Under the pieces are notes generated by a model, which saw only the letters and a list, made by a program, of their open reading frames with translations, was not told the DNA's origin and did no database searches. The translations under genes were made by a program, and so were the position numbers. From an uncultured Collinsella sp. (GTDB lineage Bacteria > Actinomycetota > Coriobacteriia > Coriobacteriales > Coriobacteriaceae), in assembly GCA_902491415.1 (NCBI GenBank), contig CABUHP010000032.1, positions 1-12,416 on the forward strand: a DNA stretch of 12,416 nt, written 5' to 3'. Positions within the stretch are counted from its first letter, which is position 1. The number at the start of each line of letters is the position of its first letter. Positions 1-5,426 of the stretch are shown here, in pieces.

Positions 1-210
1 CTGATGGCCGAGCTGGCGCCCGAGATGACGATCATCATCGTCACGCATTCAATGCAGCAGGCAGCTCGCATTAGCGACTACACCGCATTCTTCTTGCAGG
101 AAGTTGCCGGCGAGCCCGCTACGCTCATCGAGTATGGTCAAACCGACGCGATCTTCACCAGCCCGGTGGACTCGCGGACGGAAGACTATATCACCGGCCG
201 CTTTGGCTGA
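1..210 (+). CDS. pstB: Phosphate ABC transporter ATP-binding protein PstB, C-terminal end (partial)
   Basis: Only the last 69 codons are inside the window; the reading frame is open from base 1, so the gene begins upstream. PstB is the cytoplasmic ATPase that powers the PstSCAB high-affinity phosphate importer. The visible part contains the switch/H-loop region ([14 protein letters not shown]), followed by the short C-terminal segment ending in EDYITGRFG, both typical of PstB rather than of other ABC ATPases. The Walker A, signature and Walker B motifs lie outside the window. phoU follows 92 bases later on the same strand, the usual pst-phoU order, which supports the call. The gap to phoU holds a 6-bp inverted repeat (262-267 with 277-282), but no convincing terminator, so cotranscription with phoU is likely. 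Confidence 0.93.
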   Translation: MMAELAPEMTIIIVTHSMQQAARISDYTAFFLQEVAGEPATLIEYGQTDAIFTSPVDSRTEDYITGRFG

Positions 211-302
211 TCGGTGCGACTAGTCCCAAGCCGATCGGATCTGGTCCGGTGCGTATTCACTGTGCGGGCGGCATGACCGCACCCAACTGATTGGAGTGAA
301 CC

Positions 303-1160
303 ATGCGCAAACTGTTTTCCCGTCAGCTCATCGAGGCCCGTCACGAGATGCTGAGCATCTACGAGGCCGTCGATCTGGCCCTCCACGATGCCGTGAAGGC
401 CTATGTGACCGACGACCGCAAGCTCGCCACCAAGACCAAGAAGCGCACGCTTTCGATTGACGCACGCTGCGCCAACCTGGAGGCCGTCTGCTACAACCTG
501 ATTGCCACGCAGTCACCGGTCGCCTCCGACTTCCGCTTGCTGCAGACGATCATCTACGTCGACTTTAACCTGCAGCGCATGACCGATAAGGTTCGCCAGA
601 TTTGCCGCGCCACGCGTCATATGATCAAGGCCGACATCTCGCTGCCCAAGGAGCTTGTCGGCACGGTCGAGGCCGAGGCTGAGGCCGTCTACCAGGTGCT
701 GGGCTCTTCGCTTTCTGCGCTCGTCACCAACGACATGTCCATCATCTGCAACTTGGCCGTCGAGGACGAGCCAGTGCACGCCGCCTACGAGAAGTTCTTC
801 CGCACCTTTAACCGCATGGACACGGGCGATTTTATGGACGACGACAGCAACTATGACGACCTGCGCCGCGCCATCATGGTATCGCGCTATCTCGATCGCA
901 TCGCCTCGATTTCCATCGATGCCGCCTGCCGTCTGACCTTCCTGTTGACCGGACAGCGTATGACTGCCGGTGATATCGCCTGCACTGATGAGGATGAGCT
1001 CGAGAGCATGCGCGTGCCTTCGGGCGAGGGTGTTATCATGAGGCCCGCCGTCGACGCTCGCTACGTTGCCAAGGTGCCCACTAACGAGGTCAGCGAGGGT
1101 CTTCGCTACCTGCTCGATCATCTTGAGGACGAGGACGATGACGAGGACGACGAGGAGTAA
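303..1160 (+). CDS. phoU: PhoU, phosphate signalling/uptake regulator
   Basis: PhoU proteins link the Pst transporter to the phosphate-sensing two-component system and restrain uptake when phosphate is plentiful. The 285-residue product shows the two tandem three-helix PhoU repeats (roughly residues 10-105 and 120-220), including SPVASDFRLL in the first and SRYLDRIASISIDAA in the second. In the family each repeat carries an acidic E/D-x3-D metal motif. Here the first reads LQRMTD (Q91, D95) and the second LDRIAS (D198, S202), so each seems to have lost one acidic ligand. After residue 220 there is an extra tail of about 65 residues that ends in a run of Asp/Glu (274-285); classical PhoU is about 220-240 residues. 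The start is supported by GGAG at 289-292. It follows pstB and is probably in the same operon. A hairpin follows the stop. Confidence 0.92.
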   Translation: MRKLFSRQLIEARHEMLSIYEAVDLALHDAVKAYVTDDRKLATKTKKRTLSIDARCANLEAVCYNLIATQSPVASDFRLLQTIIYVDFNLQRMTDKVRQICRATRHMIKADISLPKELVGTVEAEAEAVYQVLGSSLSALVTNDMSIICNLAVEDEPVHAAYEKFFRTFNRMDTGDFMDDDSNYDDLRRAIMVSRYLDRIASISIDAACRLTFLLTGQRMTAGDIACTDEDELESMRVPSGEGVIMRPAVDARYVAKVPTNEVSEGLRYLLDHLEDEDDDEDDEE

Positions 1161-1197
1161 GTAACCCCGTTCGTCGAAAGATTGTAAATACCTAAGT

Positions 1198-1232
1198 GAG
1201 CGCGGCCTTGCACATGCGGGGCCGCGCTCTTG
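1198..1232 (+). terminator. Hairpin after phoU, probable terminator
   Basis: A perfect 10-bp inverted repeat, GAGCGCGGCC (1198-1207) with GGCCGCGCTC (1220-1229), sits about 38 bases after the phoU stop. The T run behind it is poor (TCTTGCGTT), so termination strength is uncertain. It separates the phosphate genes from the division cluster. Confidence 0.55.
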
Positions 1233-1279
1233 CGTTAGCATGGGACTACTTGTTTGGCTGTCAGCGGAGGCGATTGGCA

Positions 1280-2017
1280 ATGGATAACTATTTGGACTTG
1301 ATGCGCGCTCGCCGCGAGCAGATTCTGGAACGTTTTTATGCGGCGCTCGATCGCGCAGGCCGTCCCCACGACGCCGCGAGCCTCATTGCCGTGTCCAAGA
1401 CCGTTGGTGTCGATGAGACCGTTGCCGCCATCCAGGCGGGGTATCGCCATTTTGCCGAGAACCGCCCGCAGGAGCTGGTTCGCAAGCTCACGGGTCTGGC
1501 GGAGCATCCGGAGCTGCCCGAGGTGCGCTTCGATATGATCGGCAACCTGCAGACCAATAAGATCAATGCGGTGCTGGGCTCAGCCGAGCTGATTCACTCG
1601 GTGGGTTCGCTGCATCTGGCGCAGGCGATCTCGAGCCGTGCTGTCCGCAAGATTGAGGCAGGCGAGCTCGCCGGCCCCCAGCGTGTGCTCATTGAGGTCA
1701 ATGTGAGTGGTGAGGAGTCGAAGGGAGGCTTTTCGCCCGATGAGATTCGCGCCGCCGCGGGTGAGCTTGCGGAACTTGAGGGAATTTGCGTGCAGGGGCT
1801 TATGACTATGGCGCCCCGGGGGAATAAGGATGTGGCACGCCGCACCTTTGCGGGGCTTCGTGAGCTGAGGGATGAGCTGGAGGCGGCGCATCCCGATTTG
1901 AACCTGCCTGAGCTTTCCTGCGGCATGAGCGAGGACTTTGAGCCTGCCCTTGAGGAGGGCTCTACGCTCGTTCGCCTGGGCAGGGTAGTATTTAGCCCGG
2001 AGTTTGCAGTAAAATAA
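1280..2017 (+). CDS. yggS: YggS/YlmE family PLP-binding protein (PLP homeostasis protein)
   Basis: A member of the fold-III, alanine-racemase-like PLP-binding family (YggS in E. coli, YlmE in Bacillus, PROSC in eukaryotes). It has no known racemase activity and keeps pyridoxal phosphate in balance. The 245-residue product shows the PLP lysine in LIAVSK (K40), then FAENRPQEL, MIGNLQTNK (usual form IGHLQxNK), EVNVSGEESKGG, GLMTMAP, and the phosphate-binding end GMSEDFEPALEEGSTLVRLG. Length matches the family. The frame is open to a GTG at 1196, but that would lie inside the hairpin after phoU. ATG at 1280 has GGAGG at 1266-1270 with ideal spacing and gives the normal N-terminus. It is the first gene of the cluster with sepF, yggT and divIVA, matching ylmE-ylmF-ylmG-divIVA of Gram-positives. 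Confidence 0.93.
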   Translation: MDNYLDLMRARREQILERFYAALDRAGRPHDAASLIAVSKTVGVDETVAAIQAGYRHFAENRPQELVRKLTGLAEHPELPEVRFDMIGNLQTNKINAVLGSAELIHSVGSLHLAQAISSRAVRKIEAGELAGPQRVLIEVNVSGEESKGGFSPDEIRAAAGELAELEGICVQGLMTMAPRGNKDVARRTFAGLRELRDELEAAHPDLNLPELSCGMSEDFEPALEEGSTLVRLGRVVFSPEFAVK

Positions 2018-2077
2018 GGCTCTGAAGTGCGCACTGATTATCGGGGCGCCTGCACTAAACCGCGAGAGGACACAACC

Positions 2078-2800
2078 ATGGGCTTCCTTGACGAGATTAA
2101 AAATAAGATGCACCTGGGCGGCCAGCAGGGTTACGACCAGGGTTATGGCCAGGACGACGACTACGGCTACGATGACGGCTATGACGATAGTTATCAGGGC
2201 AACGGCTACAGCGGTGCTTCGGGCGAGGGCTTCTACACCCAAGACGAGCCGAGCAACGGCCTGCTTGGTCAGACGCGCCGCGGTGAAGCTGAGTCGGTTG
2301 CCGTGTATACGCGCTCCGGTCAGCTGGTCGGCGATGACTCCCGCCATGCCACGACGTATAACCCGCCTTCGCGCTCGCAGGACAGTGTTGCGAGCGGTTA
2401 TCGTCCTGGTGCCTATGACACGCCGTCGAGCTACGCCGAGAACACCCGCGCCCGTGCCGCCGCTGCGCCCGCGCCTGCACCGAGCGATGCCTCGGCCTAT
2501 GCGAGCAATATCATCAACGCCACGCCGCAGCTGCCGGCCTATGTCCTGCGCCCCGAGAGCTATGACGACGTGGAGACCGTGGTGCGCCGCGTTCGCACCA
2601 AGCAGCCTGTCGCACTGATTTTTGTGGGCGTACGCACCGAAGTTGCCAAGCGCGTCTTGGACTTCTCTTACGGCTTTGCCTGCGGTCTGGGTGCCACGGT
2701 CAAGGAGGTGGGCGACCGCGTGTTCATGGTACTGCCCGCCGGTTGCGAGGTCAAAGATTCCGATCTCAAGAAGCTTCGTGCGGACGGCTACCTTAAGTAA
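2078..2800 (+). CDS. sepF: SepF, cell division protein (FtsZ membrane anchor)
   Basis: SepF polymerises at the Z-ring, binds the FtsZ C-terminal peptide and tethers FtsZ to the membrane. The 240-residue product has an N-terminal amphipathic helix (residues 1-13, MGFLDEIKNKMHL) as the membrane anchor. A long disordered linker follows: Gly/Tyr/Asp-rich at 15-45 and Ala/Pro-rich near 126-137. The folded SepF domain (DUF552) is at about 153-225, with YDDVETVVRRVRTKQPVALI, RVLDFSYGFACGL and DRVFMVLP. The linker makes it longer than Bacillus SepF (about 150 residues), as is usual in Actinobacteria. The frame opens at 2027, but the ATG at 2078 has GAGAGGA at 2064-2070 and gives the canonical start. 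The stop at 2798-2800 is in frame with the following yggT, and only 21 bases separate it from the proposed yggT start. Confidence 0.95.
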   Translation: MGFLDEIKNKMHLGGQQGYDQGYGQDDDYGYDDGYDDSYQGNGYSGASGEGFYTQDEPSNGLLGQTRRGEAESVAVYTRSGQLVGDDSRHATTYNPPSRSQDSVASGYRPGAYDTPSSYAENTRARAAAAPAPAPSDASAYASNIINATPQLPAYVLRPESYDDVETVVRRVRTKQPVALIFVGVRTEVAKRVLDFSYGFACGLGATVKEVGDRVFMVLPAGCEVKDSDLKKLRADGYLK

Positions 2801-2821
2801 AGACAAGACGAGGAGATTCCC

Positions 2822-3103
2822 ATCAACATCTACACTATCGTCCAGCTGGTCAACACGCTGTTCAACTTCTATTCCACGCTCATTGTCGTCTACTGCTTTA
2901 TGACGTGGATTCCCATGAAGCAGGGTGGTTTGCTTCAGGATATTGCCGCGGTGCTTGATAGCGTGTGCGGTCCGTGGCTCAACCTGTTCCGTCGTTTCAT
3001 CCCGCCGATGGGCGGTATCGATTTTTCGCCGGTCGTTGCGATTATTGCGTTGCAGTTGGTGCAGAGGCTGGTTCTGCAGCTTCTTATAGGTATACTCGTG
3101 TAG
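2822..3103 (+). CDS. yggT: YggT/YlmG family membrane protein with probable AUC start
   Basis: Small integral membrane protein of the YggT (YlmG) family, found next to sepF in many bacteria; its exact role in division or envelope biology is not established. The product is about 93 residues with two hydrophobic segments: one near residues 12-32 (NFYSTLIVVYCFMTW) and one near 63-90. Between them are the family landmarks SVCGPWLNLFRRFIPPMGGIDFSPVVAIIAL. The only in-frame ATG (2900) would cut off the first membrane segment. No ATG, GTG or TTG lies between the sepF stop and 2900 in this frame. A good ribosome binding site, GAGGAG at 2810-2815, is placed six bases before ATC at 2822, giving (M)NIYTIVQLVNTLF, which looks like a natural N-terminus. 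The AUC start is inferred; alternatives are readthrough of the sepF stop or a sequence error. Confidence 0.8.
   Translation: MNIYTIVQLVNTLFNFYSTLIVVYCFMTWIPMKQGGLLQDIAAVLDSVCGPWLNLFRRFIPPMGGIDFSPVVAIIALQLVQRLVLQLLIGILV
3091..3096 (+). promoter_or_regulatory. Candidate -10 box for divIVA inside the end of yggT
   Basis: TATACT matches the sigma-70 -10 consensus at five of six positions and lies about 70 bases before the divIVA start. No good -35 hexamer is seen 17 bases upstream (CTGGTT). divIVA shows stronger codon bias than its neighbours, so a private promoter would make sense. This is a weak call. Confidence 0.3.
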
Positions 3104-3164
3104 AACTGACTTAGTAACTTACGTCGGGCGTGTAGCGCCGAGGCGATGAAAAAGGAGACTTGTT

Positions 3165-3839
3165 ATGGCTATTACCCCTGCAGACATCCAGGCTCAGACT
3201 TTCTCTGAGGCCAAGCGTGGCTACGATCCTGCCGAGGTCGACGTCTTCTTGGAGACGCTGTCCTCTGAGGTTGACGCTATGCTCGCTAAGATCGTCGACC
3301 TTAAGGGTCGTCTGACTGCTACCGAGCAGCAGCTTGCCGATGCGCAGGCTCAGCTTGCCCAGGCTCAGGATGCCCCCGCCCAGGCCGTTCCTGCCGCCCC
3401 CGTGGCTGCTCCCGCCCCTGACTTCTCCGCTCAGGAGCGCCAGATTTCCGCTGCCCTGATCGCTGCCCAGCAGACCGCTGAGACCATCGTCAACGATGCC
3501 AATGAGAACGCTGAGCGTATTCGCAACGAGGCTGACGCCAAGGCCCGCGAGGTTATCCGCCAGGCTCTGACCGAGAAGCAGGCTGAGCTCGAGGAGATCG
3601 ATCGTCTCAAGGCTTCTCGTGAGGAGTTCAAGGCCGAGTATCTCAAGCTCATCCAGCACTTCATGGACGATGCCCAGAACTCCTTCCCGGCCGACCTCAT
3701 GGCCTCCACGCCGGTCGGTTCTGCCGCTTCTCCTGCGGTGACTGTTCCCGCCGAGCCGCTGCCCGTCGCTGACCCGGTTGTCCCCGTGGCCGATCCCTTC
3801 GCCCCGATCGACAACTTCGCTGCCGACGACCTGGACTAA
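3165..3839 (+). CDS. divIVA: DivIVA domain protein (polar/septal coiled-coil scaffold)
   Basis: DivIVA-family proteins bind negatively curved membrane at septa and poles and position division or wall-growth machinery. The 224-residue product begins with the conserved lipid-binding domain (residues 5-35; ITPADIQAQTFSEAKRGYD, then PAEVDVFLETL). A first coiled coil (about 33-69, Gln/Ala-rich) follows, then an Ala/Pro linker (70-86) and a second long coiled coil (about 88-172). A Pro/Ala/Val-rich C-terminal tail ends in DDLD. ATG at 3165 has AAAGGAGA just upstream. Codons are strongly biased (GCT/GCC, CAG, GAG, CGT), suggesting high expression. It is the last gene of the yggS-sepF-yggT-divIVA cluster. 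ylmH, usually placed between yggT and divIVA, is missing. A strong terminator follows. Confidence 0.95.
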   Translation: MAITPADIQAQTFSEAKRGYDPAEVDVFLETLSSEVDAMLAKIVDLKGRLTATEQQLADAQAQLAQAQDAPAQAVPAAPVAAPAPDFSAQERQISAALIAAQQTAETIVNDANENAERIRNEADAKAREVIRQALTEKQAELEEIDRLKASREEFKAEYLKLIQHFMDDAQNSFPADLMASTPVGSAASPAVTVPAEPLPVADPVVPVADPFAPIDNFAADDLD

Positions 3840-3865
3840 CATTCGGCCTACAATTTAGTGCCTAG

Positions 3866-3895
3866 AAAGGATCCGCATCTTGCGGGTCCTTTTTT
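3866..3895 (+). terminator. Rho-independent terminator after divIVA
   Basis: A 12-bp stem (3866-3877 with 3881-3892, including one T-G pair) with a three-base loop closes into a run of T at 3890-3895. It ends the division cluster and faces the opposite-strand nitroreductase terminator. Confidence 0.9.
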
Positions 3896-3920
3896 ATGAC
3901 TGTGCCGGGGTGCGTAACAT

Positions 3921-3958
3921 AAAAACCGAGCCCTGCACCATAGTGGCGCAGAACTCGG
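3921..3958 (-). terminator. Rho-independent terminator of the nitroreductase gene
   Basis: Read on the minus strand, CCGAGTTCTGC pairs with GCAGGGCTCGG (11 bp with two G-T pairs; further CCA/TGG pairing inside), followed by five T. It lies about 47 bases past the nitroreductase stop. Confidence 0.85.
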
Positions 3959-4005
3959 CGAACCGGTGAGCGGTCAAGGATAGGTTTTAGGGCATGTCCC
4001 AAAAT

Positions 4006-4536
4006 CTACTTGAGGAGGAAGTCGGAGAGGGGAATGGTACGGGCCTCGCGATGCTCGGAATCGGCGATGTGGTCGGCAGGATATCCGCAGACGAGCATGT
4101 GATAGGGATAGACGCCCTCGGGCAGGTTGAACTGCTCCTGTGCCACCTCGGGCTTAAAATGGCATACCCAACACGTTCCCAGGCCCTGCTCGGTGGCCTC
4201 CATCATCATCTGATCGCACACTATGGACGTATCGATTTCACTGGAATTCATCTGGTCATACGGGCGCACCCAAGCGTCTTCGGTAACGCTACAAATAAGG
4301 AAGATGAGCGGAGCGCCAAAGATAGATCCATCACGAGCAAACCGAGGCTGACAAGCAGCAGCCTTCTCCAGAAGCTCAGGCGTATCCAGCACCATCACAC
4401 GAGAAGGATGATTATTACAAGCAGAAGGAGCAATCCGCCCAGCCTCAACAATGGCATCCACCACAGCCTGCTCCACAGCCCGATCTTCAAACTCACGACA
4501 AGAATACCGAGCCCGAGCCAAATCCAAATAACTCAC
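4006..4536 (-). CDS. Nitroreductase family FMN-dependent oxidoreductase
   Basis: Cytoplasmic flavoprotein of the nitroreductase superfamily, expected to use FMN and NAD(P)H to reduce nitro-aromatic, quinone or similar substrates; the true substrate cannot be told. The 176-residue product shows the N-terminal FMN-phosphate motif ARYSCREF (residues 8-15), then IAPSACNNHPSRVMVL (35-50). The middle has FGAPLIFLICS and IDTSIVCDQMMMEATEQGLGTCWV, and the end has YHMLVCGYPAD. I chose GTG at 4536: GGAGGG lies seven bases upstream and the product then starts (M)SYLDLARARYSCREF, as in relatives. The ATG at 4599 lacks a ribosome binding site and adds a hydrophobic leader atypical of the family. The gene is compositionally split: the 5' half uses GCT, TCT, CGG and CTT codons, whereas the 3' half uses GCC, CGC and GAG. 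Confidence 0.88.
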   Translation of the reverse strand: MSYLDLARARYSCREFEDRAVEQAVVDAIVEAGRIAPSACNNHPSRVMVLDTPELLEKAAACQPRFARDGSIFGAPLIFLICSVTEDAWVRPYDQMNSSEIDTSIVCDQMMMEATEQGLGTCWVCHFKPEVAQEQFNLPEGVYPYHMLVCGYPADHIADSEHREARTIPLSDFLLK

Positions 4537-4553
4537 AACCAAGCCCTCCAAAT

Positions 4554-4682
4554 TCAACGAATCAACCCAAAGCAAAACAAAGGGTACCCAAAGCCCCATC
4601 CAGCCAAACGTTTAAGGCGGTCCCAAAGTTCCCAATCGGGCTCAAAGGCCCTGTCAACAAAAGCCTCATTGCTTTCAAAGTA
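4554..4682 (-). other. Orphan open frame without start codon, possible gene remnant
   Basis: The 199-base gap between the nitroreductase and the DUF47 gene contains a 42-codon stop-to-stop frame with protein-like composition (phrases such as EAFVDRAFEPDWELWDRLKR and LAGWGFGYPLFCFGLIR). It has no ATG or GTG and no ribosome binding site at a usable place, so it is probably not translated as a gene. A 14-base sequence in this frame (ATTGGGAACTTTGG on the minus strand, 4623-4636) recurs upstream at 4687-4700, and both copies can be read as WELW. I do not recognise the protein; it could be a decayed gene end or a noncoding repeat. Confidence 0.35.
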
Positions 4683-4700
4683 TCAGCCAAAGTTCCCAAT
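4623..4700. repeat. Pair of 14-base direct repeats
   Basis: CCAAAGTTCCCAAT occurs at 4623-4636 and again, identically, at 4687-4700 (start-to-start distance 64). No other copy was noticed in the window. Confidence 0.85.
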
Positions 4701-4703
4701 GGT

Positions 4704-4730
4704 GGTACGTAAGGCGAAGGGACACGTACC
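4704..4730 (-). repeat. Inverted repeat just after the DUF47 gene, terminator or binding site
   Basis: GGTACGT (4704-4710) and ACGTACC (4724-4730) form a 7-bp stem with a 13-base loop, starting six bases past the DUF47 stop. There is no T run on either strand, so it may be a weak terminator of the pit operon, an RNA-stabilising hairpin or a protein site. Confidence 0.45.
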
Positions 4731-4735
4731 CCAAA

Positions 4736-5359
4736 TTAACTGTTCTTCATGACAATCGAATCCACAACATCGGCCACATTCTCGCAGCAGTCGGCGCAGT
4801 ACTCCAGGAAGGCGTAGACGTCACGCCAAGCGATGACCTCGAGCGGATCCTTGCCGTTAACGTGCAGGTTGCGCATGGCGTTGATGTAGAGCTCGTCGGC
4901 CTCGGACTCGATGGTGTTGATCTGGATGACCAGCTCGCGCAGCGTTTTGGACTTGCGGTAGTTGGGAAGCTCGACCATCAGGTCTTTCATGGCGCGGCAG
5001 GCGTCAGTCACCTTGTGGGCGATGACGATGGCGTCGGGATGGATGCTCTGAATGTTGGTGAAGTAGACGCGCTGCACGACGCCCTCGATGCGGTCGAGTA
5101 CGGTGTCGAGTGAGCAGCTCATCAGATCCAGATCCTCGCGCTCGAGCGGGGTGATAAAGGCGGTGAGCAAGGCGTCTTCGAGCTCATGGTGCTTCTTGTC
5201 GGCCGCATGCTCAATCGCATGCATCTTATCGAGCATGTCGTGGATCTGCGCGGGGTCAAAGTTCTCAAAAATCTTGGTGAGCAGCTCGGCTGCCTGAACG
5301 GCGAGGTCGGCGCAGGCAACGTAGTTATCAAAGTAGAACGAATCGGGTTTCTTTGCCAT
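4736..5359 (-). CDS. DUF47 family PhoU-like protein, partner of Pit
   Basis: A DUF47 (PhoU-like, TIGR00153-type) protein. Such proteins are nearly always paired with Pit phosphate transporters and are thought to regulate them at the cytoplasmic face. The 207-residue, all-helical product has the typical N-terminal FDNYVACADLAVQAAELL, the family segment MHAIEHAADKKHHELEDALL (residues 46-65), the LDTVLDRIEGVV motif (84-95), and a C-terminal YAFLEYCADCCENVADVVDS that repeats the metal-binding helix pattern. The length is the family norm. ATG at 5359 has GAAAGGA nine bases upstream. The gene lies 67 bases downstream of pit in the same direction, so the two are probably cotranscribed. With phoU at 303-1160 the window holds two different PhoU-fold regulators. 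Confidence 0.92.
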   Translation of the reverse strand: MAKKPDSFYFDNYVACADLAVQAAELLTKIFENFDPAQIHDMLDKMHAIEHAADKKHHELEDALLTAFITPLEREDLDLMSCSLDTVLDRIEGVVQRVYFTNIQSIHPDAIVIAHKVTDACRAMKDLMVELPNYRKSKTLRELVIQINTIESEADELYINAMRNLHVNGKDPLEVIAWRDVYAFLEYCADCCENVADVVDSIVMKNS

Positions 5360-5426
5360 GGGTGGGTCCTTTCGAGGCGAAGACGGGTGGGCGAAGTGTT
5401 GCGGTCCGGATGGACGCTCGGTTTGA

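Noticed and set aside
209..282. Terminator or riboswitch between pstB and phoU
   Set aside because: Only short 6-bp inverted repeats (209-214/231-236 and 262-267/277-282) without a T run; too weak to call.
2027..2077. Upstream in-frame start for sepF
   Set aside because: The extra 17 residues would precede the conserved membrane helix; ATG 2078 has a proper ribosome binding site.
1580..2806. Long minus-strand open frame (about 408 codons) opposite yggS and sepF
   Set aside because: It overlaps two well-supported plus-strand genes, has low-complexity Ala/Arg/Val composition and no family features; it is a shadow frame of GC-rich coding DNA.
3111..3842. Minus-strand open frame opposite divIVA
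   Set aside because: It mirrors divIVA codon bias (Gly/Leu/Ser-rich) with no recognisable domain; shadow frame.
4537..4599. Nitroreductase start at ATG 4599
   Set aside because: No ribosome binding site there, and the added hydrophobic stretch is unlike the family; GTG 4536 with GGAGGG fits better.
3994..4752. Plus-strand open frame of about 252 codons opposite the nitroreductase and the gap
   Set aside because: Its length is due to the A+C-rich stretch lacking stops; the predicted protein is Ser/Lys/Gln/His-rich low complexity, and the minus-strand nitroreductase is clear.
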